Below, one piece after another: positions 33,360 through 42,543 of a stretch of 64,000 nucleotides of DNA. Under the pieces are notes generated by a model, which was not told where the DNA came from, did not search any database, and saw only the letters and a program-made list of their open reading frames with translations. The stretch comes from Clostridium beijerinckii HUN142. Lineage in GTDB: Bacteria; Bacillota; Clostridia; Clostridiales; Clostridiaceae. The stretch covers positions 309,100 to 373,099 of the forward strand of contig NZ_KK211337.1 in NCBI RefSeq assembly GCF_000621745.1. The letters run 5' to 3'. Each line of letters starts with the position of its first letter. The stretch's first letter is position 1. Both the position numbers and the translations under genes were made by a program.

Positions 33360-34508
33360 ATGGAAGTTTATTTTGATAATAGTTCAACAACAAAACCGCT
33401 TGATGAGGTAGTAGATGAAGTAAGTTTTGGTATGAAGGAATTTTATGGAAATCCATCTTCTTTACATAATTTGGGGTTGAAAAGTGAAAGGAAACTTAAG
33501 GAATGTAGGGGAATATTGGCTAAAACTATAAATGCGAGTGAAAATGAAATACATTTTACTTCAGGTGGAAGTGAAGGAAATAATTTAGTTCTTAAGGGGC
33601 TTTTGAAAAGCGGAACTCATCTTATTACAACTCCTTTTGAACATGCTTCTATTTTGAATACTATAAAGAAATTAGAAGAAAATAATATTAAAGTAACATT
33701 TTTAGAGATAAATGAAGAGGGTAAGATTAACTTAGAACAGCTAAAAAAAGCTATAACTAAGGAAACAGTATTAGTTTCAATAATGCATGTAAATAATGAA
33801 GTTGGAGTAATTCAAGATTTGAAGGAAATAGGAGACATAATAAGAGCGAGCAGCAATAGAACTAAATTTCATGTTGATGCAGTTCAAAGCTACGGTAAAT
33901 TGCCTATAGATGTGAAGAAAATGAATATAGATTTTCTAACAGTAAGTGCACATAAATTTCATGGACCTAAAGGTGTAGGATTTATATATATAAAAAATAC
34001 TAGTTCTTTATCACCATTAATAGAAGGTGGATCTCAAGAATTTGGAATAAGAGCGGGTACACAAAATATACCTGGAATTATGGGAATGGCTTTAGCATCA
34101 AAGATCTCAAATGATAAGATGAAAGAAAATTATGAAAAGGTATTTCAAATAAAGAAGAAATTTGCTGATAAATTGAATAATATCGATAATATAAAGATAA
34201 ATAGTCTATTAAATGATAAATTTTCACCTTATATATTAAATGTTTCTTTTAAAGGTGTAAAAGGAGAAGTGTTACTTCACTATTTAGAGGAATCAGGAAT
34301 ATACGTGTCCACAGGATCAGCCTGCTCTTCTAAAGAGAGAGAGAGAATTGGAGGAAGTTATGTATTGAAATCTTTAGGATTAACTAAAGATGAAATATCA
34401 GGCGGAATTAGATTTTCTTTTTCAGATGATAATGATGAATCAGAGATAGATTACGTAGTAGACATTTTAGAAAAGGGACTTAAATTTTTAAGGAGGATAA
34501 AAAAATAA
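33360..34508 (+). CDS. Cysteine desulfurase (NifS/IscS class), partner of ThiI
   Basis: A PLP enzyme that takes sulphur from cysteine as an enzyme-bound persulfide. It opens MEVYFDNSSTTKPLDEV; the PLP lysine is in SAHKFHGPKGVGF near 203 and the persulfide cysteine in STGSACSSKERE near 323. 382 residues. Its stop overlaps the thiI start by one base (TAATG), so its main job is likely to feed sulphur to ThiI for 4-thiouridine in tRNA and possibly thiazole synthesis; general Fe-S supply is also possible. AAAGGAAG precedes ATG 33360. Confidence 0.93.
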   Translation: MEVYFDNSSTTKPLDEVVDEVSFGMKEFYGNPSSLHNLGLKSERKLKECRGILAKTINASENEIHFTSGGSEGNNLVLKGLLKSGTHLITTPFEHASILNTIKKLEENNIKVTFLEINEEGKINLEQLKKAITKETVLVSIMHVNNEVGVIQDLKEIGDIIRASSNRTKFHVDAVQSYGKLPIDVKKMNIDFLTVSAHKFHGPKGVGFIYIKNTSSLSPLIEGGSQEFGIRAGTQNIPGIMGMALASKISNDKMKENYEKVFQIKKKFADKLNNIDNIKINSLLNDKFSPYILNVSFKGVKGEVLLHYLEESGIYVSTGSACSSKERERIGGSYVLKSLGLTKDEISGGIRFSFSDDNDESEIDYVVDILEKGLKFLRRIKK

Positions 34509-35665
34509 TGAGAGAACTTATTTTAGTAAAGTACGCACCAGAAATATTTTTGAAAGGGCTAAACAGAGGTAAATTTGAAAGAAAATTAAGAGATAATATA
34601 GCTAAAAAACTTGATGGGATAAAAGCTGAATTCATACACGATAGTGGAAGATATTTTATAAAAACTGATGAAATAGAAGAGAGTATTAGTAGAATTAGTA
34701 AGGTTTTTGGGATACTTGAAGTATGTTTAGTTAGAGAAGTTGATATAGATTTTAACAGTATACAAGAGGCTGCATTAGAAAAGGTTAGACAATCAAAAGG
34801 AAACACTTTTAAGATTAATACAAATAGAGCTAATAAAAAATTTGAACTGAATTCCATGGAAGTTTCAAGAAAAGTAGGAGCATATGTTCTTACTAATTTA
34901 GATGGAGAAATAAACGTTGATGTTAAGAATCCAGATATTTCAATAAGTATTGAAATAAGAAATAATTATGCTTACGTGTGGTCAAATAGTGATATAACAA
35001 AGGGAGCGGCAGGTCTTCCGTATGGAATGAATGGTAGCACAATGTTAATGTTATCTGGTGGTATAGATTCACCGGTAGCGGGATACATGATGGCTAAAAG
35101 AGGTGTCGAAGTAAGTTGCGTTTATTATCACAGCCATCCATATACATCAGAAAGAGCAAAGGATAAAGTTAAAGATTTAGCAAAAATATTAGCTCAATAT
35201 ACAGAAAAAATTAATTTGTACATAGTTCCTTTTACAGATATACAGATGGAAATTATAAATAAATGTAGAGAAGACGAACTTACAATAATAATGAGAAGAT
35301 TTATGATGAGGATAGCATGTAAGCTTGCAGATAAATATGGAATAAATTCAGTAAGTACAGGAGAAAGTATAGGTCAAGTTGCAAGCCAGACCATGGATGG
35401 TCTCATTGTAAGTGATGATTGTTCAGATAGACCATCATTTAGGCCATTAATTGCAATGGATAAAACAGATATAATGGAAATAGCAAGAAAAATAGGAACA
35501 TATGAGACTTCAATTTTACCTTATGAAGACTGTTGTACAATATTTGTTCCAAAGCATCCGAAGACAAATCCAAAACTTGATGCAATAAGAAAAGAAGAAG
35601 AAAAATTAGATATTGATGAATTAGTACAAAAATCAATTGAAAATATTGAGATTGTAGCGTTTTAG
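34508..35665 (+). CDS. thiI: tRNA 4-thiouridine synthetase ThiI
   Basis: 385 residues. The N-terminal ferredoxin-like/THUMP region opens LVKYAPEIFLKGLNRGKFE, and the PP-loop ATPase motif SGGIDSPVAGYMMAKRG follows near 180. The last block is ILPYEDCCTIFVPKHPKT. It lacks the C-terminal rhodanese domain of the E. coli enzyme, as in Bacillus, so it should accept sulphur directly from the desulfurase encoded upstream. It introduces s4U at position 8 of tRNAs. Translation is coupled to the upstream gene through TAATG. Confidence 0.95.
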   Translation: MRELILVKYAPEIFLKGLNRGKFERKLRDNIAKKLDGIKAEFIHDSGRYFIKTDEIEESISRISKVFGILEVCLVREVDIDFNSIQEAALEKVRQSKGNTFKINTNRANKKFELNSMEVSRKVGAYVLTNLDGEINVDVKNPDISISIEIRNNYAYVWSNSDITKGAAGLPYGMNGSTMLMLSGGIDSPVAGYMMAKRGVEVSCVYYHSHPYTSERAKDKVKDLAKILAQYTEKINLYIVPFTDIQMEIINKCREDELTIIMRRFMMRIACKLADKYGINSVSTGESIGQVASQTMDGLIVSDDCSDRPSFRPLIAMDKTDIMEIARKIGTYETSILPYEDCCTIFVPKHPKTNPKLDAIRKEEEKLDIDELVQKSIENIEIVAF

Positions 35666-35667
35666 AA

Positions 35668-35705
35668 AAATACCTCAGGTTTACTTTACCTGAGGTATTT
35701 GTTTT
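35668..35705. terminator. Bidirectional terminator
   Basis: AAATACCTCAGGT (35668-35680) pairs perfectly with ACCTGAGGTATTT (35688-35700); A-rich on the left and T-rich on the right, serving both thiI and the convergent membrane-protein gene. Confidence 0.85.
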
Positions 35706-35725
35706 AGTATATTTTAAATAACATT

Positions 35726-36475
35726 TTAAGTTTCGTTTGTTATCTGATCTTTGGAGCTATGGTCAAGAATGTATTTATCAACGCTAAATAAGCTTACTGA
35801 AATAATTAATATTAGTACTGCAAACCAAATCGATTTACCACCAACATGTAAAGTTAAAATTCCGCCTAAATAAGCTCCAACAATAAAGAAAAATATTATA
35901 ACTAAGTAGCGGGTACTTTTTAGAGCTAGTTTTTTATCTTTTTCTGTAAAGGCTTTATAAGCAGCTTGAGATGCAGAACGCAAATTACCTGTGCACATAG
36001 CCGTACTATATGGAGAGTCAATCAGTTTTCCAAAAGATGCAATCTGAACTGAGGATACAAATGAAATTGGAACTGTTACAAATATGTGGGGTACTGTAGT
36101 TGGTATAAATCCTATAATAAAAAGCACAATAATTTCAATAATTAAAATTATGCGTTCCGCATTCGTAGCAAAAGTCATTGATGGAACTTTAATATCTTTT
36201 ATCTTTTCTGTAAATATCACCCCGAGCACGAATGCTAAAATAGGTAGTAAAGCTGTAATTGCTTGGCCAGAATTTCTCTTCGTAAGAGCTATTCCAAGTA
36301 AAACAAGGTTACCAGTTTGAGCATTAGCAAAAACTTCACCTCTGCAGACAAAGGTGTAAGCATCTAAGAAGCCTCCAACAATTGCAAGGAGAATACCAAG
36401 ACGTACTGATTCAGAAGTTTTGGTATGGATGTGCATTTTTTTTATTGCGTTTATGTGTATATCTTTAGTAATCAA
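35726..36475 (-). CDS. YoaK family (DUF1275) membrane protein
   Basis: 249 residues with about six membrane segments. GGFLDAYTFVCRGEVFANAQ and QTGNLVLLGIAL near 35-60 are the family hallmark; the second TGN motif (MCTGNLRSASQAAY) occurs near 160. The function is not established. The start is TTG 36475 with AAAGGAG about ten bases upstream on the minus strand. It is transcribed alone and divergent from the his operon. Confidence 0.85.
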   Translation of the reverse strand: MITKDIHINAIKKMHIHTKTSESVRLGILLAIVGGFLDAYTFVCRGEVFANAQTGNLVLLGIALTKRNSGQAITALLPILAFVLGVIFTEKIKDIKVPSMTFATNAERIILIIEIIVLFIIGFIPTTVPHIFVTVPISFVSSVQIASFGKLIDSPYSTAMCTGNLRSASQAAYKAFTEKDKKLALKSTRYLVIIFFFIVGAYLGGILTLHVGGKSIWFAVLILIISVSLFSVDKYILDHSSKDQITNET

Positions 36476-36637
36476 TGTAAAAAGTCTCCTTTCAATATAT
36501 TTCCTGTATTAAAAATACTTTTACAAATAAACTATTATATTATAACACTAATTTTTATATAGTTAAAAGTAAGTGTGGGAGAATATTTGATATAAACTTA
36601 TAGAATAAGTATAAACTCATAAAAGAGTTTGAGATTA

Positions 36638-36666
36638 TTGACATGGTAGAAAAAATAAGTTATCAT
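36638..36666 (+). promoter_or_regulatory. Promoter of the histidine operon
   Basis: TTGACA (36638-36643), a 17-base spacer and TATCAT (36661-36666), a near-consensus housekeeping promoter. The predicted start of transcription is close to 36673, giving a leader of about 80 bases. Confidence 0.65.
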
Positions 36667-36678
36667 AAATTAAACAAC

Positions 36679-36696
36679 AGTTTAGCGCACTAAACT
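36679..36696. promoter_or_regulatory. Palindromic candidate operator of the his operon
   Basis: AGTTTAG-CGCA-CTAAACT, a perfect 7+7 inverted repeat placed about 6-23 bases downstream of the predicted transcription start. The position suits a repressor site. TrpR-family regulators of histidine genes are known in Firmicutes, but I cannot match this site to a published motif. Confidence 0.5.
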
Positions 36697-36751
36697 GATA
36701 AAATGATAAAACGATATAGAGGTTAAGCAATAAGAATAGGTGAGGTGTAAA

Positions 36752-37897
36752 ATGAATAAGAAGAACATACTTCCAGAAGGAACAAGAGATTTAGTATTAG
36801 ATGAATGTGCAGTAAAACGTATTATAGAAAAAGAAATGGATAAACTTTTTGAAAAGTGGGGATATAAAGAAGTTATAACACCGACACTGGAGTTTTATGA
36901 AACTTTCAACTATAATTCTCAAACACTAAGAGAAGAAGATATGTACAAGTTCTTTGATAATAGAGGACGTATATTAATTTTGAGACCAGATATGACAATT
37001 CCAATAGCAAGGGTTGTGGAAACTAAGCTCAAAGATGCAGAATTACCAATAAAGCTTAGATACACTTCGAATGTTTTTAGAGTTCACGCAAGTCTTGGGG
37101 GAAAGAGGAATGAATATACAGATTGCGGTGTTGAATTTATAGGACTTGAAGATGAAAAATCTGATTTAGAAATATTAGTATTGGCATTAGAAGCTTTGAA
37201 GAAATTGGGATTAAATGATTTTAAGCTTGAAATAGGAAATATCGGTTTTTTTAATGGGGCATTTAAAAATTTAGAAATAGAGCAGGAATATAAAGAGGCT
37301 ATTGCACAGTTCATAGAAGATAAAAATATGAAAAGTTTAGAGGATTATTTAGCTGATTTAGATATAAAGGAAGAGTATAAGGCATTTTTTAATAAGTTGC
37401 CTTGGATGTTTGGGGATAAAAAGATTTTGGAAGAGGCTAAAAAATTAGCGTTTAATGAAGAGATAAGAAAAAATCTCGATTACTTGGAGGCACTATACTA
37501 TGAATTAGATTTATTAGGATATGGTAAAAATGTGACATTTGATTTAGGAATGGTTCCTAGATTGAATTATTACACAGGAATTATTTTTAGAGGCTATGGT
37601 GAAGGGGTCGGCAACACACTATTGAGAGGTGGACGATATGATAATTTAATTGAGCTTTCAAAAGAATATGTTCCAGCAGTAGGATTTTCCATAGACATTG
37701 ATGCTGTAATTCCAACTGTAAAGTTCAATAAAATTGTGAGTGAAAAGGAAACTATATGCCAAATATACTATAATAAAAATAATAGAATTGAAGCTATTAA
37801 AAAAAGTGAAGAGTTTAGAAATCAAGGGTATATTGTTGACTTATTACCAAATGAAGATATCAAAGAAATAAAAGTAGTTAAGGGTGGGGAATATTAA
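36752..37897 (+). CDS. hisZ: ATP phosphoribosyltransferase regulatory subunit
   Basis: A histidyl-tRNA-synthetase-like protein without synthetase activity that binds the short HisG and confers activity and histidine feedback. KNILPEGTRDLVLDE opens it, then LRPDMTIPIARVV near 80 and GLEDEKSDLEIL near 130; motif 3 is FDLGMVPRLNYYTGIIF near 265. 381 residues, lacking the anticodon-binding domain of true HisRS. Start ATG 36752 follows GAGGTG; the in-frame GTG at 36740 is part of that site. First gene of the his operon. Confidence 0.93.
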   Translation: MNKKNILPEGTRDLVLDECAVKRIIEKEMDKLFEKWGYKEVITPTLEFYETFNYNSQTLREEDMYKFFDNRGRILILRPDMTIPIARVVETKLKDAELPIKLRYTSNVFRVHASLGGKRNEYTDCGVEFIGLEDEKSDLEILVLALEALKKLGLNDFKLEIGNIGFFNGAFKNLEIEQEYKEAIAQFIEDKNMKSLEDYLADLDIKEEYKAFFNKLPWMFGDKKILEEAKKLAFNEEIRKNLDYLEALYYELDLLGYGKNVTFDLGMVPRLNYYTGIIFRGYGEGVGNTLLRGGRYDNLIELSKEYVPAVGFSIDIDAVIPTVKFNKIVSEKETICQIYYNKNNRIEAIKKSEEFRNQGYIVDLLPNEDIKEIKVVKGGEY

Positions 37898-37899
37898 AA

Positions 37900-38529
37900 A
37901 TGAGCATAAGCATAGCATTAACAAAGGGAAGATTAGAAGAAGAAACTATAAAAATTTTGGATAAGGCCCAATTTGATCCTTCGGAATTAAAAAATAAAGG
38001 TAGAAAACTTGTTTTTAAAGATAAAACACAGGATATAAATTATTTTTTGGTAAAGGCAGCAGATTCAATAACTTACGTTGAACATGGGGTAGCTGATCTT
38101 GGAGTTGTTGGAAAAGATACCATTTTGGAAAGTGATAATAATTGCTATGAAGTTTTGGATTTAGGATTTGGGAAGTGTGGATTCATAGTAGCATCATTAC
38201 CGGAAAATGATATTTTTAAAAAGGTTGGTCATATAAAAATAGGAAGTAAATATCCAAAAGTTGCAAAGGATTATTTTAAAAAGAAAGGAATGGATGTAGA
38301 AGTTATAAAAATAGAGGGATCAGTAGAACTTGCACCAATATTAGGCCTATGTGATGGAATTGTGGATATCATGGAAACAGGAACAACTTTAAAGGAAAAT
38401 GGTTTAGTTGTTATAGATAGGATTTGTGAGATAAGTGCTAGATTGATAGTGAATAAAGCTAGTTTTAAAATGAAGCAGAATGAAATATGGGATTTTATAG
38501 ATAGGATTAAGAAAGTGATTAATAATTGA
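37900..38529 (+). CDS. hisG: ATP phosphoribosyltransferase, short form
   Basis: Catalyses the first step, ATP plus PRPP to phosphoribosyl-ATP. It opens MSISIALTKGRLEEETI, with GVADLGVVGKDTI near 65 and the PRPP loop DGIVDIMETGTTLKENGL near 150. At 209 residues it is the short form lacking the regulatory C-terminal domain, consistent with hisZ directly upstream (two bases apart). Confidence 0.95.
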   Translation: MSISIALTKGRLEEETIKILDKAQFDPSELKNKGRKLVFKDKTQDINYFLVKAADSITYVEHGVADLGVVGKDTILESDNNCYEVLDLGFGKCGFIVASLPENDIFKKVGHIKIGSKYPKVAKDYFKKKGMDVEVIKIEGSVELAPILGLCDGIVDIMETGTTLKENGLVVIDRICEISARLIVNKASFKMKQNEIWDFIDRIKKVINN

Positions 38530-38661
38530 CAAAATTCGTGAGATGTTGATAAAATTGATTATGATATCTTGAGTAATTAGTAAAAAATAATAAATAAAAT
38601 TTAAAGAGTATTTTTTGTTGTTATTACTTTTTTATCAAGTCAAAGGGGGGCTATTAATTAT

Positions 38662-39960
38662 ATGTTAAATTTAATGGAGATTACCGAGAGCAATAAAGAA
38701 AGCTTAATTAGTGAACTTAAAGGTAGAGTTACAGAAACGGAACAAGAGATAATCTCAAGCGTAAATAGTATTCTATCAAGAGTGAAAAAAGATGGGGATA
38801 AAGCTTTATTTGAACTTACAAAGTCATTTGATAAGGTTGAACTTGAAACTTTAGAAGTATCAACTCTTGAAATTGATGAATGTTTTAATAAAGTGGAGAA
38901 AGAGTTTATTGAAGCATTAGAAGAAGCTAAAGCAAATATAAAAGAGTATCACGAAAAACAAAAATCAAATGGATTTTTAATGACAAAAGATAAAGGAGTA
39001 TACCTAGGGCAGAGAGTATTGCCTTTAGAAAGAGTTGGAGTTTATGTTCCAGGTGGAACTGCTGCTTATCCATCATCAGTGCTTATGAATGTAATACCTG
39101 CAAAAGTAGCAGGAGTAGATGAAATTGTTATGGTAACTCCACCAGATAAAAATGGAGGGATTAATCCATATATTGGAGTGGCTGCAAGAATAGCAGGAAT
39201 TAATAAAATATATAAAGTTGGAGGGGCACAAGCTGTTGCGGCTTTGGCTTATGGAACAGAAAGTATTAAAAAGGTTGATAAGATTGTTGGACCAGGAAAT
39301 ATATTTGTTGCTACTGCAAAGAAATTAGTATTTGGAGAAGTTGATATAGATATGATTGCGGGGCCTAGTGAAATACTAGTGATTGCTGATGAAAAATCCA
39401 ATCCGAGTTTTATAGCTGCAGATTTAATGTCACAAGCAGAGCATGATAAATTAGCATCATCAATATTGATTACAACATCAAAAGAATTACACAGAAGAGT
39501 TGAGATGGAGCTAGAAAGACAAGTCAAGACTCTTGAAAGAGAAGAAATAATAAGAACTTCCCTTAAAAATTTTGGAAGCACAATAATTTGCAGAACTATA
39601 GAAGAATGTATTGATATTTCTAATTGTATAGCACCAGAGCATTTAGAACTAATGGTAGATGATCCAATGAAATATTTAGGTGTGGTTAGAAATGCAGGGT
39701 CTGTATTTTTGGGAAGATACTGTCCGGAACCTATAGGAGACTATTTTGGAGGAACAAATCATGTATTACCTACAAGTGGTACAGCAAGGTTCTTTTCACC
39801 GTTATCAGTTGATAGTTTTATAAAAAAATCTTCTTTCATTTATTATTCAGAAGAAGCACTTATGGAGAATGGAGAAAAAATCATAACATTAGCAAGCAAG
39901 GAAGGACTTACAGCTCATGCTAATTCAGTGAAAGTGAGATTAGAGAATGGGAACTTATAA
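38662..39960 (+). CDS. hisD: Histidinol dehydrogenase
   Basis: Zinc- and NAD-dependent enzyme for the last two oxidations, histidinol to histidine. GQRVLPLERVGVYVPGG near 115, GVAARIAGINKIYKVGGAQA near 175, and SQAEHDKLASSILIT near 255 carry zinc-site residues; EPIGDYFGGTNHVLPT near 355 is also diagnostic. 432 residues. A 132-base gap separates it from hisG; AAAGGGGGG lies upstream of ATG 38662. A second in-frame ATG at 38674 is possible but has no ribosome site. Overlaps hisC by 14 bases. Confidence 0.95.
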   Translation: MLNLMEITESNKESLISELKGRVTETEQEIISSVNSILSRVKKDGDKALFELTKSFDKVELETLEVSTLEIDECFNKVEKEFIEALEEAKANIKEYHEKQKSNGFLMTKDKGVYLGQRVLPLERVGVYVPGGTAAYPSSVLMNVIPAKVAGVDEIVMVTPPDKNGGINPYIGVAARIAGINKIYKVGGAQAVAALAYGTESIKKVDKIVGPGNIFVATAKKLVFGEVDIDMIAGPSEILVIADEKSNPSFIAADLMSQAEHDKLASSILITTSKELHRRVEMELERQVKTLEREEIIRTSLKNFGSTIICRTIEECIDISNCIAPEHLELMVDDPMKYLGVVRNAGSVFLGRYCPEPIGDYFGGTNHVLPTSGTARFFSPLSVDSFIKKSSFIYYSEEALMENGEKIITLASKEGLTAHANSVKVRLENGNL

Positions 39961-40987
39961 TGAGTATATCAATTCGTATGATGAGTATACAATCAACCTA
40001 GATAGTAATGAAATTTATCTAGAAATGGACCCAAAGATACTAATGAAAATGAAATCTTGCGTAACTAATGTACTTTTCCATAGATATCCTGCAAATGAGA
40101 TGACCAATATTAGAGAATTATATGCAAGTTATGTAAATGTAGAGAGCAAAAACATAATTGTAGGAAATGGGTCGGACGAAATGATTGAACTTGTTGTAAG
40201 TAAGGCTATTAAGAATGGGAAGAAAGCGTTAACCCTGGGACCTGATTTTATAATGTATGATTTTTTTGTTTCAAGATTTGGCGGAGAATTAAAGAAATAC
40301 GATATAGGTAAAACTATGAATTTTAATGTTCAAGAATTTATAGATATAGCAAAACAAGAAGTTGTAGATCTAATTATTTTTTCAAATCCAAACAATCCTA
40401 CCGGAATTGGAATAGAGTTAGAAGATATAGTTAGAATTTTAGAAGCGTTTAAAGATACAATGGTTCTTGTAGATGAGGCTTATTATGAGTTCTATGGGAA
40501 ATCAATGATTCCGTATATAAATAAATATAAAAATTTGGTGGTTACAAGAACCCTGTCAAAGGCTTGGGGACTTGCATCGTTGAGAGTAGGATTTTTAATA
40601 ACTCATGAGAATAATATTTCTGAATTATTAAATTATAAAATTCCATATACAATAAGTTCTTTTTCACAAAATTTGGCTTCCATGGCTTTAAGATATCCAG
40701 AAAATGTTGTTAAAAATGCAAAACAAATAGTTAAACAGAGGGAAGAATTATATGAAAATCTAAAAGAGGTAGAAAAAAGTGCTGCAATGAAGATACAATT
40801 CTACCCATCAAAGGGGAATTATATCTTTGGCCGCACGCCTCACAAGGAAGCTCTTATTAAGGGACTTGAGAGCATTGGAATTATAATTAGAAATTTTAAT
40901 GATGATAGCTTTAGGATTACAGTTGGCTCACCTATGCAAAATAGGAAAGTAGTTGATGGAATAAAGAAGATTTTTGTATATGTATAA
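39947..40987 (+). CDS. hisC: Histidinol-phosphate aminotransferase
   Basis: PLP aminotransferase converting imidazole-acetol phosphate to histidinol phosphate. NLDSNEIYLEMDP opens the domain; IFSNPNNPTGIG near 143, VLVDEAYYEFYG near 168 and the PLP lysine in TRTLSKAWGLASLRVGF near 205 are the class I/II signatures. 346 residues. Start ATG 39947 lies inside the end of hisD, so translation is probably coupled; its own ribosome site is weak. Confidence 0.93.
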   Translation: MGTYNEYINSYDEYTINLDSNEIYLEMDPKILMKMKSCVTNVLFHRYPANEMTNIRELYASYVNVESKNIIVGNGSDEMIELVVSKAIKNGKKALTLGPDFIMYDFFVSRFGGELKKYDIGKTMNFNVQEFIDIAKQEVVDLIIFSNPNNPTGIGIELEDIVRILEAFKDTMVLVDEAYYEFYGKSMIPYINKYKNLVVTRTLSKAWGLASLRVGFLITHENNISELLNYKIPYTISSFSQNLASMALRYPENVVKNAKQIVKQREELYENLKEVEKSAAMKIQFYPSKGNYIFGRTPHKEALIKGLESIGIIIRNFNDDSFRITVGSPMQNRKVVDGIKKIFVYV

Positions 40988-41212
40988 ATACTTAGCGTAC
41001 TCAGAAAAGTAATAAGCTATTATGCCGATTTATTTAACAAGATGCTCACTCGTCCAATAAAAAAATATATCATTGGCATATTATTTTCTTTCATATGTGT
41101 TAAATTGAACTTGACTATAGTGAGATTATGTTTTATATAGATATTACAATGTATAGAATTCTTTTGGAAAACTATACTTAAAACAAAATTATTGATTTTA
41201 AGGAGAATTAGT

Positions 41213-41800
41213 ATGTCAAATAGAAGCTCAAAAAGAGAAAGAATAACCAAGGAAACTAGTGTTAGAGTAGAAATTGATTTAGATGGAAACGGGAATAGTG
41301 AAATAAATACAGGAATTGGATTTCTAGATCACATGTTAACTTTATTTTCATTTAATAGTAAGGTTGACTTGAATATATTTGCTAAAGGTGATTCGTATGT
41401 ATGTGATCATCATACAATAGAAGATGTTGGAATAACACTAGGAGAAGCATTTAAAGAATCACTAGGAGATAAGTATGGCATAAACAGATATGGAACTTTT
41501 TATGTACCAATGGATGAGACTCTAGCTTTAGTATCACTAGATGTAAGCAATAGACCTTTTTTGGTTTTTGATTGCGATTTCAAGAGGGAAAAAGTTGGAG
41601 AAATGTCTACTGAAATGGTAGTTGAATTTTTTAGGGCTTTTGCATTTAATGCTGGATTAACGCTTCACTTAAAAGTTTTATATGGTGAAAATGATCACCA
41701 TAAAATAGAAGCTTTATTTAAAGCTTTCGGAAGAGCGATTAAAGAAGCTGTATCTATAAGTAGTGATAATGGCATACCATCTACTAAAGGAAGTTTATAA
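41213..41800 (+). CDS. hisB: Imidazoleglycerol-phosphate dehydratase
   Basis: Monofunctional dehydratase with two pseudo-repeats carrying the metal ligands: GFLDHMLTLFSF and CDHHTIEDVGITLG in the first, DHHKIEALFKAFGRA in the second. 195 residues, no phosphatase domain; the histidinol-phosphate phosphatase must be encoded elsewhere. ATG 41213 follows AAGGAG at seven bases; the in-frame extension to 41192 has no ribosome site. Confidence 0.95.
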   Translation: MSNRSSKRERITKETSVRVEIDLDGNGNSEINTGIGFLDHMLTLFSFNSKVDLNIFAKGDSYVCDHHTIEDVGITLGEAFKESLGDKYGINRYGTFYVPMDETLALVSLDVSNRPFLVFDCDFKREKVGEMSTEMVVEFFRAFAFNAGLTLHLKVLYGENDHHKIEALFKAFGRAIKEAVSISSDNGIPSTKGSL

Positions 41801-41816
41801 AAAATTATAAAAACGA

Positions 41817-41889
41817 AAAATGAATAATGAATAATTATTAATAAAATCTGAGAAATTGATATGTTAACTTATTATTTATTATTCATTTT
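41817..41889 (+). promoter_or_regulatory. Long A/T hairpin between hisB and hisH
   Basis: AAAATGAATAATGAATAAT (41817-41835) pairs with ATTATTTATTATTCATTTT (41871-41889): 19 pairs with one G-T wobble, then AATTTTTATTTATT. It could attenuate or process the his mRNA between hisB and hisH. Confidence 0.55.
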
Positions 41890-41922
41890 AATTTTTATTT
41901 ATTATAGAAGGGGGGCTATATA

Positions 41923-42543
41923 GTGATAGTTATAATAGATTATGGAATGGGAAATTTAAAAAGTGTTAAAAATGCCCTGGATTATCTTGGAATTGAGAAT
42001 AAGGTCTCGTGTAATAAAGATGAAATTAAAGAGGCTGATGCATTAATATTACCAGGTGTTGGAGCATTTCCAGATGCTATGGAGACTATTGAAAAATTAT
42101 CTTTAGACAAAATAATAATAGAAGAGGTAAGAAAGTGTAAACCGCTTCTTGGAATTTGTCTTGGAATGCAATTACTGTTTGAAAATGGATTTGAAGGAAT
42201 TGAAAGAAAAGGACTTGGATTACTGAAAGGCAATATTATTAAAATGAAAGATAATAAAGCTAATAACATAAAGATTCCACACATTGGTTGGAATAATTTA
42301 ATATTTAATAGAAGAGATGAACTCTTCACCGATATAGATGAAGGCGAATTTGTTTATTATGTACATTCTTATTTTGCTCAAGGCTATAATGATGAAGATT
42401 TGGTAGCGTATAGTGAATATGGGGAAAATAAGATACCAGGTGTAGTTAGATGTAAAAATGTAATAGGAGCTCAATTTCATCCGGAAAAAAGTGGATCTGT
42501 AGGTTTGGCCATTTTAAAAAATTTTGGGGAGTTGATTAAATGA
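41923..42543 (+). CDS. hisH: Imidazole glycerol phosphate synthase, glutaminase subunit
   Basis: Class I glutamine amidotransferase that supplies ammonia to HisF. IIDYGMGNLKSVKNAL opens it, the nucleophile is in LLGICLGMQLLFE near 80, and the His/Glu dyad is in GAQFHPEKSG near 183. 206 residues. GTG 41923 follows GGGGGG. Its end overlaps hisA by four bases (ATGA), suggesting coupled translation. Confidence 0.95.
   Translation: MIVIIDYGMGNLKSVKNALDYLGIENKVSCNKDEIKEADALILPGVGAFPDAMETIEKLSLDKIIIEEVRKCKPLLGICLGMQLLFENGFEGIERKGLGLLKGNIIKMKDNKANNIKIPHIGWNNLIFNRRDELFTDIDEGEFVYYVHSYFAQGYNDEDLVAYSEYGENKIPGVVRCKNVIGAQFHPEKSGSVGLAILKNFGELIK

Noticed and set aside
36660..36751. T-box or other riboswitch in the his leader
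   Set aside because: The predicted leader is only about 80 bases and has neither the T-box sequence nor a histidine-rich leader peptide. The same search before thrC was also negative.
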